Assembly: GCA_017654935.2 (NCBI GenBank)
Contig: CM065703.1
Span: forward strand, 37,835,278 to 37,899,277
Direction: 5' to 3'
DNA length: 64,000 nucleotides
DNA from: Phymorhynchus buccinoides
Lineage: Eukaryota; Mollusca; Gastropoda; Neogastropoda; Raphitomidae
Shown: positions 38,962 through 51,953 of the stretch, in pieces
Layout of the letters: the number at the start of each line of letters is the position of its first letter
Position numbering within the stretch: position 1 is the first letter of the stretch
The notes under the pieces: generated by a model
The model's input: only the letters and a program-made list of their open reading frames with translations
The model's database searches: none
Told to the model about the DNA's origin: nothing
Position numbers and translations under genes: made by a program

Positions 38962-39275
38962 ATATTATAGAGCGTACATTCTAGACGAACTACTCATGGC
39001 GCTTAACAAAAGTAAAATTCACTCCACATGCAAGATTACATCATACATATCGAACATACTCAGACGCTCTCGCATTCCCACCATCACCCCCACGCAAACA
39101 CGTACTCATAGATATACAAACATGCACACGCATATATACACATTGGTATACAAAAATGCATCCTTCCCTCCCCACACACAAACACACTCATATCGACGCA
39201 CACAAACACATATGCAGAAAGTTGTTTATCAGTGGACATTCTCAACGTGAACATTCGAGAGAGGAGTGTTCGCGT

Positions 39276-39525
39276 CACACAGTATGAAGTACAAGATAGC
39301 TGATCGTTCAATCACCTGTCACGCGTCACACAGTATGAAGTACAAGATAGCTGATTGTTCAATCACCTGTCACGCGTCACACAGTATGAAGTACAAGATA
39401 GCTGATTGTTCAATCACCTGTCACGCGTCACACAGTATGAAGTACAAGATAGCTGATTGTTCAATCACCTGTCACGCGTCACACAGTATGAAGTACAAGA
39501 TAGCCGATTGTTCAATCACCTGTCA
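39276..39525 (+). repeat. 51-bp minisatellite (5 copies)
   Basis: Five near-identical units of GCGTCACACAGTATGAAGTA, CAAGATAGCTGATTGTTC and AATCACCTGTCAC. The unit is a multiple of three, so a false ORF (HASHSMKYKIADCSITC) results. It lies in the intergenic gap between the two genes. Confidence 0.93.
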
Positions 39526-39539
39526 AATTCTTCTGCGTT

Positions 39540-39842
39540 CCCAGGCAATATGGCCATAATGGGTAAGGTACATATGTGTCTGGTTTTCAGTTTTCACTGG
39601 TCTCCCCGCTACATACTGCCGATGCATTCCGATTTCGGAGGAGCTCAAAGGACAAAAATTATTAGCGAGATTTTTTTTTTTTAAAGGCAGGAGAATGGGC
39701 CAATAAGTCGGAAATAGTAGATGATATAAAGCAACAGGATAAGAGGCAGAGTCAAAGAGAGTGGTAGATTAGAGGAAGTTACAAGCACAGAAGGTATGGG
39801 AACTATTTTTACAGAAGATCCCCCGGTATCCCCACGGGGAAC
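39540..39842 (-). mobile_element. GAA-tailed repeat, variant subfamily
   Basis: Shares the AGTTACAAGCACAGAAGGTA half with the main family, but the other half is TGGCCATAATGGGTAAGGTA, CATATGTGTCTGGTTTTCAG and GTCTCCCCGCT. The same hybrid is seen at 800-1088 and 12520-12660, so it is a distinct subfamily. Confidence 0.72.
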
Positions 39843-40158
39843 CTGTAAAATAATCATACACTTCTCACATCTTTTTTTATTTCATCTCGGCAATATATAT
39901 ATTTTTTTTATTGTGCACAAAATAGAATAAAACATAAAACTAGACATGTTTTTTTTCACACAAAATAAAACATACCTGCAATCTAGCAATATATGAGATT
40001 CGCATGGGTGCTCCTGGGAAATTTCAGTAATCCTGCAAGAGTGCAGGAGCAGCGCACACACAAACACACACACATTTACTGCTCTTTTTTTTTCACCCCT
40101 CTAGACTAGTACAAGTGCTACATTCCTTTGAATATAGCAAATGCTTCTATAGGCCCTT

Positions 40159-40164
40159 TTTATT
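40159..40164 (-). promoter_or_regulatory. candidate ELAC1 polyadenylation signal
   Basis: AATAAA on the - strand lies about 210 bases after the ELAC1 stop codon. A second AATAAA occurs near 39907-39912. Position is plausible for a short 3' UTR, but no transcript evidence is available. Confidence 0.35.
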
Positions 40165-40372
40165 GTACAAGTTGTGTATGTGTGTAAAAAATTAAGTTTC
40201 TAAAAATCTCATAATCCGGCGACACCGGCTCTACGCAATTTAAAAACCCTGCAATTCAGGACGTCCTCAAAGAAGGAACATCCATGGATTTGCGGTGCAA
40301 GATATTGTAGATGGAAAAAGTGACTATTTTTACACCCTAAAAATGCCCTCCCTACTAACGATGCAGCCGTCG

Positions 40373-40495
40373 TCAAAGTTGGCGGGATTCCTCTCGGTTC
40401 AAGGTGAACACCAAGAGATCCTCGGCACACGTCACGCGGCTGCCTAATATCTCCTGGGCCTCTCTCAGCAGTGTTTGCACCGACTGCTCTCCTTC
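40373..40495 (-). CDS. ELAC1: ELAC1 last exon with stop codon
   Basis: The acceptor is a (TG)n run ending TGTGTGCAG. The exon encodes EGEQSVQTLLREAQEILGSR, then VTCAEDLLVFTLNREE and SRQL, stop TGA at 40375-40373. It matches the family C-terminus (KKQAESVLDLQEVTLAEDFMV-like). It is separated from the previous exon by a 4.4-kb intron. Confidence 0.93.
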   Translation of the reverse strand, partial: EGEQSVQTLLREAQEILGSRVTCAEDLLVFTLNREESRQL

Positions 40496-43400
40496 CTGCA
40501 CACACACACACAACACATAACACACACACACACACACCACAACGCATACACACACACACCACAACGCATACACACACACACCAAAACACACATCACACAA
40601 CACACACACACAACACACAAACACCACACCACACACACACACCACACACACACACACAAATAAAGTATTTTTGACTTGACACCACACACACCACACACAC
40701 CACAAACCCACACCCAAACACAACACACACAATATTTTTGGTGTACTATTCCCAGTTCTACAAGAACAGGAGTACTTTGGAATGGGAAAGAGGCCAGTGT
40801 TTTTGTCCGTATGTGTGTGTCACTGAGTGTACTGTATTTTTCAGATTATAAGGCGATACTTTATTCCCCAGAATGAGACACCTGCGCCTTAAATATGACT
40901 ACTAATATTGTAAGAAAATAACAAAATCTGAATTTTGTGGGGGTGCGCCCTACGAAAAATGGTGTTTTACGTCCTCTCGGTCTGGAACAGACACATATGG
41001 GACATTTGTAGATACAAAGATGGAGGGAACGATACTGGAGGCAGTGCAACACCAGTAAAGTCCCGAATTTTTAACAATACAGATAAGTGTAGCAGTAACC
41101 ACGCCTCGGTTAAACCTCATCGGATATGGTACCACCACGATAATCAGGTGCGCCTTATAGTCTGAAAAATATGGCATGTGTGTGCATCTGTATGTGAACC
41201 AAAATAATATTCCGCATCACTACCTAAACCACTGAACCAATCCTGAAAAAGATTGGTACCGTAGTTTTCGGATTACAGTGGAACCTCCCTTGTAAGACCT
41301 CCCATTAAAAGACTCCCTCCCATATAAGACCTACTTTTCTCAGACATTACCCTTCTTTATAATTGAACTAAAAAACATCAAAACGCTACACTCACACAAG
41401 CACATGAAGGTGAAATAAACACTACACAAGGCGAATAAAACCAAATTTTCGTCTTTAAAAAGACTTTGACGAGGTGACAACACACTAAACTTAACAATGA
41501 CGGCAGACATACTTACCCTTCTTTGTAAGTATTAAAATTACCTCCCTATAAGACCTCATTTTGGATGATTTTTGAAGGTCTTATAAAGGAGGTTCCACTG
41601 CATAAGGCGCACCCCCCAAATTTAACACAAAATTCACTTTGTTATTATATTTTTCTTTCTATATTAGTAGTCGTATCATAAGGTGCAGGGGTTTCACTCT
41701 GGAAAAAAAACCTATCGCAATTAACTCGTCCATATATGTCCAGAATTAATAGGTAGCTGTCAATTTGCTTCAAGGGAAGTAAATCTGTGTGCACACCATA
41801 CCTTGGTCACTTCTAAACTCGCTTCACTCCCTTAGACCACAATTTTGCCCCTGACTTTGCTTTTGTAGTGGTTTGTTGGGGAACCAATCGGTGTGGAGAG
41901 TTTTTTCTATTCTATGACCTCCACTATTGAATCCTTCACTGGATCCACCAACATGGCGTCCCATCTCTTCTACTCTCTTCGAGGGATTGTAATTGTAGAA
42001 CATTATTATTTTTGTTATGTTACATAAGATTTTTTACCATTTCTTTTGAACTCTATATATAAAAAAAAAGTCTGATCTACCACTTCCCTATGTCTAAACC
42101 TGAAGTTAAAAACCTGTAATCTTCCTTCATTTCTCCTTTTCTTTGTGTATGTTTTGTTTGTGTGCATGGCTGGAGTGATTTGTGAGGTTTTTTAATCATT
42201 CGAAATCGTTGCGATGCGAATGAGTTAAAAGTCCGAAAATTACGGTACAAGGATTCCTCACGTCCTCTAGATCTTGTTCTTGTTGAATGTTCCACCTCGG
42301 TCATCCAATGACGTTGCTTCCATGCCACTCATCAAAGTTCCAACTCACAGCCGCAACCTGATTTGCTTGGTCTCGGATCTTCTTCTTCTTCTTCTTCGAT
42401 CGCTCAGACAGTTTCCTGTCAATTATGAGTGCAGATGCGTCATGCTGCCGTTATGCGCCTAAGTAAATAGTTAGGCCCAGCAAGTCCGACTTCGGCTGGA
42501 GGAAATGTTTTTTGAAAGTGTCTCGTGAAAAAAAGGCAGGAGAATGGACCGGTAAGGCAGAAAGATAGTAGATGACAGTAAGCAAAGGGAAAAGGCAGAG
42601 TCAAAGAGAGTGACAGATTAGAGGAAGTTACAAGCACAGAACTTCCAGAAGGTGGGGGAACTATTTATACAAAAGACCTGTATTCCCACAGGGGGATCTT
42701 GGATCTTAAAACCAGCTTTCCATAGGCTGGGAGCAAATTAATGTTAGATCGCCGAGAAGCAACTACTACTAGAGGAGACACTGCTGCTAGGTCACTTTCG
42801 GAGTTCAGTGGAGCCTGTTGTGATCGAATAATAATTACTAGCGCAACGCCTAGTACTGGCAATGCACCGTACTGGTAACGCCTAGTAACGGTAACGCCAA
42901 GTACTGGTAACGCTGAGTACAGCAAATTTGAAGCGATTCGGTTAAGAAACGGCAGAGTTATAAGGCCCCGTTTCCCGTTGGCGCTGCTCTGAGAGTGACG
43001 CTCTCTCCCGATTCTCTTCCAATTTTCTGCCAGGCTTTGCCCGGGCCATAGCAAGCCTGACAGCAAATTTGAGGCGATTCGGTTAAGAAACGGCGGAGTT
43101 ATTAGTGAAAAGGTGAAGCGGCGTATAGCACGCATGTTTCTGAACCGATTCGCTTTCGGTTTGGCACACCGATAGTCACCGTCCCAGGTCATGTACCTGC
43201 CAAATGAAGGCAATCGGTCCAGAAACGCTGGAGATACGGGCGCCGAGAGTCCGGCGGATACGCGTTTCGCGCATTTGTGAAACCGCGCAAATGACACGGC
43301 CGCCCCGGTTGCCGTTGCCATCGCCCCGTTAGTGCTCACAGCAAATTTGAAGCGATTCGGTCAAAAAACGGCGGAGTTATAAGGCCCGTTTTGTGTTTCA

Positions 43401-46400
43401 GACAGACAGACACACACACACGGACGGACACTTGGCTTTTTACTATATGATGCAGGACACCACCTACTAAGCCCTCAACTTTACAACAATAATGTGAAAG
43501 TCAGGGAGCCCGTGTGAGTGAAGACCATTCCTTACGTGAGATACTAAAGTTTTGATGAATACCCTGAGAGTGTAATACAACCATGATACAACCATTCCCG
43601 TGATCCCAGAGAAGGGAGGCAACTCTCATGGGCGCGACACAGTCGCTGCCTTTCGGCTGCACAAAAATGAAATTGTGGAATTGGAATTGAATTATCCCAA
43701 CACATCATTAGGTCATAGACCAGAGTGGTATTTATTTATTTTATTTTTTCCATTACAGTCCCGTCAACAGCTATGGTCATCTTAGGACTGTCACTGCGTA
43801 AAGTTTGACCACTTATTGCAAAACACTCATCAATGTATCTTACCAATGTTCAACAACCTGTAAACAACAAAACATACAGTACAATTCATAGCATGACACC
43901 TCCATCATTGCACCCTATAGCACATAAGTCCACACACGAGTGGTAATGGAAACAGGTCAATATGACAACAGGGCAAGCAGTCAACTCGAGTCAATCTCAA
44001 AGTTTCCCTATTCTCAGATTTTATTAAAATGCAATCCGGGATCTTCACTAAAGACACTACAGTGGAACCTCCCTTACAAGACCTTCAAAAATCATCCAAA
44101 ATGAGGTCTTATAATAAGGGAGTGAGTTGTATAAGGGAGGCTTACAACGAAGGGCAATGTTTCGGATAAGTAGGTCTTAAGTGGGAGGGAGTCTTATAAT
44201 GGGGGGGGGGGGGGTCTTAATAAGGGAGGTTCCACCGTATTGGAAATTTATATTTTAACAAATCAACATTCCGGTTTACATTTGGTTTTACGAGTTCAAC
44301 GCACACACACACACAAAACAAGCAAAAATGTTTTTCCCATTGAAGCGTACCTTGAGTTCACAGGAGAGAGGTCTTACCTCGAGTTCACAGGACAGAGGTC
44401 TTACCTTGAGTTCACAGGACAGAGGTCTTACCTCGAGTTCACAGGACAGAGGTCTTACCTTGAGTTCACAGGACAGAGATCTTACCTTGAGTTCACAGGA
44501 CAAAGGTCTTACCTTCACAGGACAGAGGTCTTGCCTTGAGTTCACAGGACAGAGGTCTTACCCTGAGTTCACAGGACAGAGGTCTTACCTTGAGTTCACA
44601 AGAGAGAGGTCTTACCTTGAGTTCACAGGAGAGAGGTCTTACCTCGAGTTCACAGGAGAGAGGTCTTACCTTGAGTTCACAGGACAGAGGTCTTACCTTG
44701 AGTTCACAGGAGAGAGGTCATACCTTGAGTTCACAGGAGAGAGGTCTTACCTTGAGTTCACAGGAGAGAGGTCTTACCTCGAGTTAACAGGACAGAGGTC
44801 TTACCTTGAGTTCACAGGACAGAGGTCTTACCTCGAGTTCACAGGACAGAGGTCTTACCTCGAGTTCACAGGACAGAGGTCTTACCTTGAGTTCACAGGA
44901 CAGAGGTCTTACCTTGAGTTCACAGGACAGGGGTCTGTAGCGCTGACTGAAGTGGGTGATGATCAGGTGCCTGGCGTTGAGGCTGTTGGCCAGATCTGCT
45001 GTCATCTCTGACCAACGGAAATTGATACAACTATACAGGTATATTGTTGTCTTAAGAAGTCAAATGAAAAGAAAAGAAAACGATTAAACATATCATTCCA
45101 TATATAGACTGCCTTAAAAAAAAAAGCGCAAGGAAAAAAAGAAAAAACGATGTCAAATCCACGTGAAAGTCAATATGCGTACCGTTTCCACAGCCATTCC
45201 AAATGCCAATCCAACACTTATTATCCCGGAAACCATAACCTGCACATGTGCAGTAAGTTTCTCTGTTGAACCGCAAAAATGCGTCAAGTTGACCAAAGTT
45301 TGCCCCTCGAGCCTCGGTATTGAGAACAATTACGCTTTCTGCACCGTGCGCCAACGCAACTTCGAAATTTCTTACGGGGATCTAAAATAACATCACCGTT
45401 CACGAGAAGCTTGTGCCGTGAAACTGAAAGCAGAAGTCTTCAGTTGTGAAAGCGATCGTGATAACATAGTCATGATATAGTGCTTTGTTGCCAAAACGGC
45501 ACAATCAGTGGAGAGGTAACAGGCATGGGAATTGTCCGCCAAAAAAATTGAAATTGTTACTAAATACTTTGTTTTTGTTACTAAATACTTCAATTGGGGG
45601 GCTTTTCAGAGTTTTTTGTCTCTGACAATTCCCATGCCTGGGTAAGCATGCCGTTTTATTCGGCTTGTGCAAGACAATGTTTACTTGTCGGGAGATGAAG
45701 CGTTTGCTTCTTTATATTAAAACAAAATGCTTCAGCTTCAGGGGGCTGCACACACACACACCCCCCCCAACCCCCAACCCCCCCCCCCCCCCCCCCCATA
45801 TTTCCAGTCTTTGAGTCTGGAAAGTTGCCAGCTAGGCTGCTGAAATATTAAGACTAAATACAATGTGAACAATTGATGAACACACAGACACACAATGTGG
45901 ACAAAGGTATTCATTCAAGCATCTCCCCCTGTGGGGATACCAGGGGGTCTTTTGTACAAATAGTTCCCTTACCTTCTGGAGGTTCTGTGCTTGTAACTTC
46001 CTCTAATTCTGTCACTCTCTTTGACTCTGCCTTTTCCCTTCGCCTACTGTCATCTGCTATCTTTCTATCTCACTTAGTCCATTCTCCTGCCTTTTTTCCT
46101 ATACATTTTTACAAAGATGTTCTTCAGCCGAAGTCGGACATGCTGGGCCTAAACTATTTCTTAGTTAGGCGCATAACGGCAGCATGACGCATATACGCTC
46201 ACATGACAGCAAACTGAGCGAACGAAGAAGAAGATTCAAGCATCTTCACAAAGCCATGGACTCGACCTGTTTACCCCAAATCTTTACTGTCAGTAATCCC
46301 AAGCTCTGAAATCAGTAATTTCAGGCATATGTCCGTAATTTTGCTGGCCGAGAAATCCTTTCACCCAAATTTTTCCCTCCCGTCAAACCTTTGTTGAAAG

Positions 46401-49400
46401 AGGGGGGGCAGGGGGGGGCAACTTCCACAACTGCTGAAATTTTGGTTGCGTTGAGGGTGCGGGTGTGGGGGGACCTCGCTTTTTTTTTTGGAGTCTGATC
46501 AGGATCCGAGTCGGAATCATCCGCTTGCGAGTGTTGTTTTTTTCAGCATGCCTTCAGATTGCACTTCGTACCTAGACAAATGGCGGCATGGAGAAATAAA
46601 CCGGAAGTTTTCATTCAAGGGACATCACTCGAAGTGATACCTTTGATAGCAGACGACACAGTAGCGAGTACGGCTCAAACGCCATGCCTTCTTTTGATTT
46701 CTTCTTCTTGTGTTTTTTCGCACTCGTTCAGTGGAAATGCAGATTTTTTTGTTGCTGACCGTAATAGCGTAATCGGAGGTCTCAAAACGTAATAATTACG
46801 GACAAATCCGTAGGGAAAACAGGTCTGATGGACTCACTGGGCGTAGAATGTCCCTTCTCCACACACATGGCGTGACAGGCGTTTTCCAGCGTGGTCTCAT
46901 GGACCAGCAGGTCGGCGTTGCAGGCCACCTTGAGCAGCTGTGAGGAATCGCTGGAGTCTCCCCCTATGGCCACCAGCAAGCCCTTCTGAGGCTGCCCCAC
47001 CACCTCTTCAGGACATATCTGCAACAGTCCACGTACTGTGTGACTGATGAGGAATGAAGGGGAGGGGGGGGGGTGCAAATTTTGACCAAATGACAACTTT
47101 TTCGTTGCCACTGGGTTTAACGTGTGCTAAGTGCATGGTCACACGGGAACTCGGTTTATCGTCTCATCCGAAAGACTCCATGTTCAGACCCGTATAAGGC
47201 CTAGTGCAAAGTGAGAGGAAAAATCCCCTGTACCCAGGTTCAAACTCGGGTTTACTTGACACGAGGCGAACGCGCTACCACTGTGCCACTCTACACCGCT
47301 AGGGAGGTTCCAGTATATTAGGTCAGGGTTATTTTCATGAAACGGAAAGAATGATACCTTGAGATTGAAAGCCAAAAACATGAGAGAGAGGGGGGGTAGC
47401 AAAACTACACTTTTTCCGACATCTTTTTTTTTCAACACTGATTCTTTGGATTTGATGAGTTGGGGCAATATCCAAATCTTCTTCTTCTTCTTCTTCGATC
47501 ACTCAGTCAGTTTGCTGTCAATTATGAGCGCAGATTTGAAAGTGTTTCTTGAAAAAAGGCAGGAGAATGGACCGGTAAGGCAGAGAGGTAGTAGATGACA
47601 GTAAGCAAAGGGAAAAGGAGGAGTCAAAGAGAGTGACAGATTAGAGGAAGTTACAAGCACAGAACTTCCAGAAGATGGGGGAACTATTTATACAAAAGAC
47701 CCGGTCACCGATTCAGGATTGGGAAGATTCACAGAACCTTGAAATGTGTCATTTCAGGACTGAGAGAATGCTTCACCTTCAGTTTCACCCATGTATTACA
47801 ATAGAAATACGGTAATAGAAATAAAATCAATCGGAGTGATCTATTGCCACAGAAATAAAATCAATTGGAGTGATCAATTGCAATAGAAATTAAATCAATC
47901 GGAGTGATCTATTGCCATAGAAATTAAATCAATCGGAGTGATCTATGAAATAAAATCAATCGGAGTGATCTATTGCAACAGAAATATAATCAATCAGGGT
48001 GATCTATTGCCACAGAAATACAATCAATCGGGGTGATCTATTGCCACAGAAATACAATCAATCGGGGTGATCTATTGCCACAGAAATACAATCAATCAGG
48101 GTGATCTATTGCAAGAGAAATACAATCAATCAGGGTGATCTATTGCAAGAGAAGTATAATCAATCAGGGTGATTTATTGCAATAGAAGTATAATCAATCA
48201 GGGTGATCTATTGCAATAGAAGTATAATCAATCAGGGTGATCTATTGCAATAGAAGTATAATCAATCAGGGTGATCTATTGCAATAGAAATATAATCAAT
48301 CGGGGTGATCTATTGCAATAGAAGTATAATCAATCAGGGTGATCTATTTCAAAAGAAATATAATCAATCAGGGTGATCTATTGCAATAGAAGTATAATCA
48401 ATCAGGGTGATCTATTTCAAAAGAAATATAATCAATCAGGGTGATCTATTGCAATAGAAGTATAATCAATCAGGGTGATCTATTGCAATAGAAATATAAT
48501 CAATCAGGGTGATCTATTGCAATAGAAATATAATCAATCAGGGTGATCTATTGCCACAGAAATATAATCAATCAGGGTGATCTATTGCCACAGAAATATA
48601 ATCAATCAGGGTGATCTATTGCCACAGAAATATAATCAATCAGGGTGATCTATTGCCACAGAAATATAATCAATCAGGGTGATCTATTGCCACAGAAATA
48701 TAATCAATCAGGGTGATCTATTGCCACAGAAATATAATCAATCAGGGTGATCTATTGCCACAGAAATATAATCAATCAGGGTGATCTATTGTAACAGAAA
48801 TATAATCAATCAGGGTGATCTATTGCAATAGAAATATAATCAATCAGGGTGATCTATTGCCACAGAAATATAATCAATCAGGGTGATTTATTGCCACAGA
48901 AATATAATCAATCAGGGTGATCTATTGTAACAGAAATATAATCAAGCAGGGTGATCTATTGCAATAGAAATATAATCAATCAGGGTGATCTATTGCCACA
49001 GAAATATAATCAATCAGGGTGATCTATTGCCACAGAAATATAATCAATCAGGGTGATCTATTGCAACAGAAATATAATCAATCAGGGTGATCTATTGCCA
49101 CAGAAATATAATCAATCAGGGTGATCTATTGCCACAGAAATATAATCAATCAGGGTGATCTATTGCAATAGAAATATAATCAATCAGGGTGATCTATTGC
49201 AATAGAAATATAATCAATCAGGGTGATCTATTGCCACAGAAATATAATCAATCAGGGTGATCTATTGCCACAGAAATATAATCAATCAGGGTGATCTATT
49301 GTAACAGAAATATAATCAAGCAGGGTGATCTATTGCAATAGAAATATAATCAATCAGGGTGATCTATTGCCACAGAAATATAATCAATCGGAGTGATCTA

Positions 49401-50129
49401 TGAAATCAAATCAATAGGGGTGATCTATAAAATCAAATCAATCGGAGTGATCTATAAAATAAAATCAATCGGAGTGATCTATAAAATAAAATCAATCGGA
49501 GTGATCTATGAAATAAAATCAATCGGAGTGATCTATGAAATAAAATCAATCGAAGTGATCTATGAAATAAACTCAATCAACAAATCGATGCTGCACGGAC
49601 CTTTCTTCCATCGGGTAAGGTCACAGATTCTCCATCTTTGATGCGTTTGTAGTCAGGGCCCGGAGGTACTCCCAACGATTTGAGCTTCTCCACATCCAGT
49701 CTACCACAAGCAGTGATTAGGGTCACATGCACAGAAAATGCAACGGTTTTCTTTTAAGTTTTATGTTATTATTGTTATGTGTGTGTGTGTCAAGTCAAAA
49801 TGATCTTTATTGACGATAACGTGTGTGTGTGTGCAAGCCTGTTTATTGTGGTCTGCAACGAACACCTTTTACAAGAGTGAATGCCTTTGGTGGGTGGGGG
49901 AAGATGGTTCAGTACTTACCAAACAGGGGGATAACTCTCGCCAATAACCCTATTTGATACCACTAAATGGCTGCCTTTCGCAAGAGTGAATGCCCTTGTC
50001 AGTACTGACCAGCAAGGGCATCACTCTCACTGTCAAGGGCGTTAATAACCCTAGTTGCAGAGGCCTATAAGAGAGAGAGAGAGTGTGTGTGTACTGTAAA
50101 TGTGTGTGTGTGTGCCTGTTTATAATAGA

Positions 50130-50221
<92 letters not shown>

Positions 50222-51918
50222 ACATTAACATAGATAATTCATATTTATACACACAGATACAAACAAATATGCATAGAATCACATGTGAGCACACACACAC
50301 ACACACATACAATGCTAATTTCTCAGCATTGAGATTTACTTGAACTTGAACACACACACACACACCTGCCTGGTTTATCGGCCTCTCTGACAACATAGGC
50401 AAAGCACGGCACGCGGTGTTGAATCCAAACCGCCTGCACCGTATAACAGCCATCCCTAAGGCTGAAGCACAAAAGATGTAACCCACGTTAGCTACCGCAT
50501 TATGACATACATTCACTTCAAATGTCCAGTCGACTGACCCGGACTTTGGGACAAGTTGTCCAGTCACCTTGCAGCTGAAATAACGTGTAAATCTTAACTT
50601 GTTTTATAACTAAGTTGACTAGCTAAACTCTCTCTCTCTCTTTGGTATTTCCGACTTGTCTGTTCACCACTATGGCTCCCCACCACCTGCGTACGCATCT
50701 CGACCCTTCCAACGGAAGTGTCGCCATCTTAGTCCTTATTTGTGTGTAAACAAAGTGAAAATGTTATCTAAATGTGTAAAAAAAAAAAAATGAAACAGAC
50801 TGCAACGTCACTGGAACATACAGCAAACAAACAACTACACGACAAGTGCAAAGTGACGTTATTTTATTCACAAGAGACAAAACAAAACTACTGGATATTT
50901 CGGCGAATGCGCCTTTATCAACACAGACAAGCAATTAAACAGCAAACATCAAATATAGCAAAAGGAGCAAAAAGTAGGCAACAGAAGGAGCAAAAAATAA
51001 AAACACACACATCAAGATCAAAATAAAAACAATACTTCCCCTCTACAGTCCAACGTGTAAATGATACAACAAAGTTGAAACCAAAGAGCAAGGCTGTGAA
51101 CACAAATCAAGGGGGGGGGGGGATTGAAGTGAGAGAGGTTGGGGACAGTGAGTACGCAATCACAGATGGTAGAAGTTGGAAATAAGGGTCAGTTGTGTTT
51201 AAGGGGTGGGGAGGGGGAGGTTTGGTGAAAAGAACAAATCTCGTGCTAAAGTGAACACATGTAGCAAAAGTTGACATTACATTTCAATTGAAAAATGAAA
51301 GGGACATCTTTTTTTTTTTAAATGTGTAAAGAAAACATCCAGATGTTATAAATACAGTTTAGATAAGTTTCGAATTGGAACAGCCAAATACGCAGCATCG
51401 ATCTGGCATTTTTCAAGCAAAGTTACTGACTAAGATGGCGGTCTCCCATAATATGGCGCGCTCCTTGTGGCCGGATATGACGACACGTGGGTACAAGCCA
51501 TAGGTATAGAAACAACAGGCCACAAAATTTAATTTGTAAACTATGTGAATTTTCTGTAGAAAACAAAATGCACTTCTTGTTATGTTGTCCATTTCATAAT
51601 AGCATAAGAGAAAAGTTCATAGCACAGAAAAAAGTACTGTCGTAATCCAAATGATTTTCGTTTGTCTCTATTGTTGTCCTCCACGAATAGTGAGACGGTC
51701 AGAAAACTAGCCATTTATATTTATCAAGCGTTCAAAGCGCGGCAGATTGCTATAACCTGAATGCTTATTTGTGTGCATGTACTGACGCTTATATGTATTT
51801 GTTATGTTCCCCCCTTCTAAGGGGGGCCTTGGCCTTATGGAATACAAATTTTCATTTCATTTCTCTCTCTCAGTCTCTGTCTCTCTCTCTGTCCCTCTCT
51901 CTCTCTTTCTCTGCCCCC

Positions 51919-51953
<35 letters not shown>

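Larger units (their letters stand above)
34932..40372 (+). other. NKTR 3' flank/UTR and intergenic gap to ELAC1
   Basis: Downstream of the NKTR stop there is no further protein-coding signal. AATAAA hexamers on + occur at 36631, 37202 and 37794; any may end the NKTR mRNA. Listed repeats occupy 35044-35302, 35376-35847, 36419-36634, 38835-38961, 39276-39525 and 39540-39842. The rest (35848-36418, 36635-38834) is AT-rich, with GATATAAAACAATATCC and TATATATCTCACGGCTTG inverted blocks at about 38045-38185. Confidence 0.5.

Noticed and set aside
38826..38966. CRISPR-like or microRNA gene
   Set aside because: There is a single inverted pair, not spaced direct repeats, and the arms are too long and perfect for a typical miRNA. 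Kept only as a hairpin.
42665..43339. 224-aa - strand ORF
   Set aside because: Lies in a dispersed repeat. The other copy (16257-16855) has only a shorter, differing frame, and no domain is visible.
44328..45011. 227-aa + strand ORF
   Set aside because: It is the antisense of the ELAC1 27-bp donor array and exon; the ELAC1 frame is on the - strand with clear family motifs.
45052..45390. Short ORFs on both strands (75-100 aa)
   Set aside because: No family similarity and no splice link to ELAC1; in an intron.
49950..50567. 205-aa - strand ORF with poly-His/Thr
   Set aside because: Runs through (GT)n and a MITE. The true ELAC1 coding at 50366-50461 is in a different frame (HRVPCFAY).
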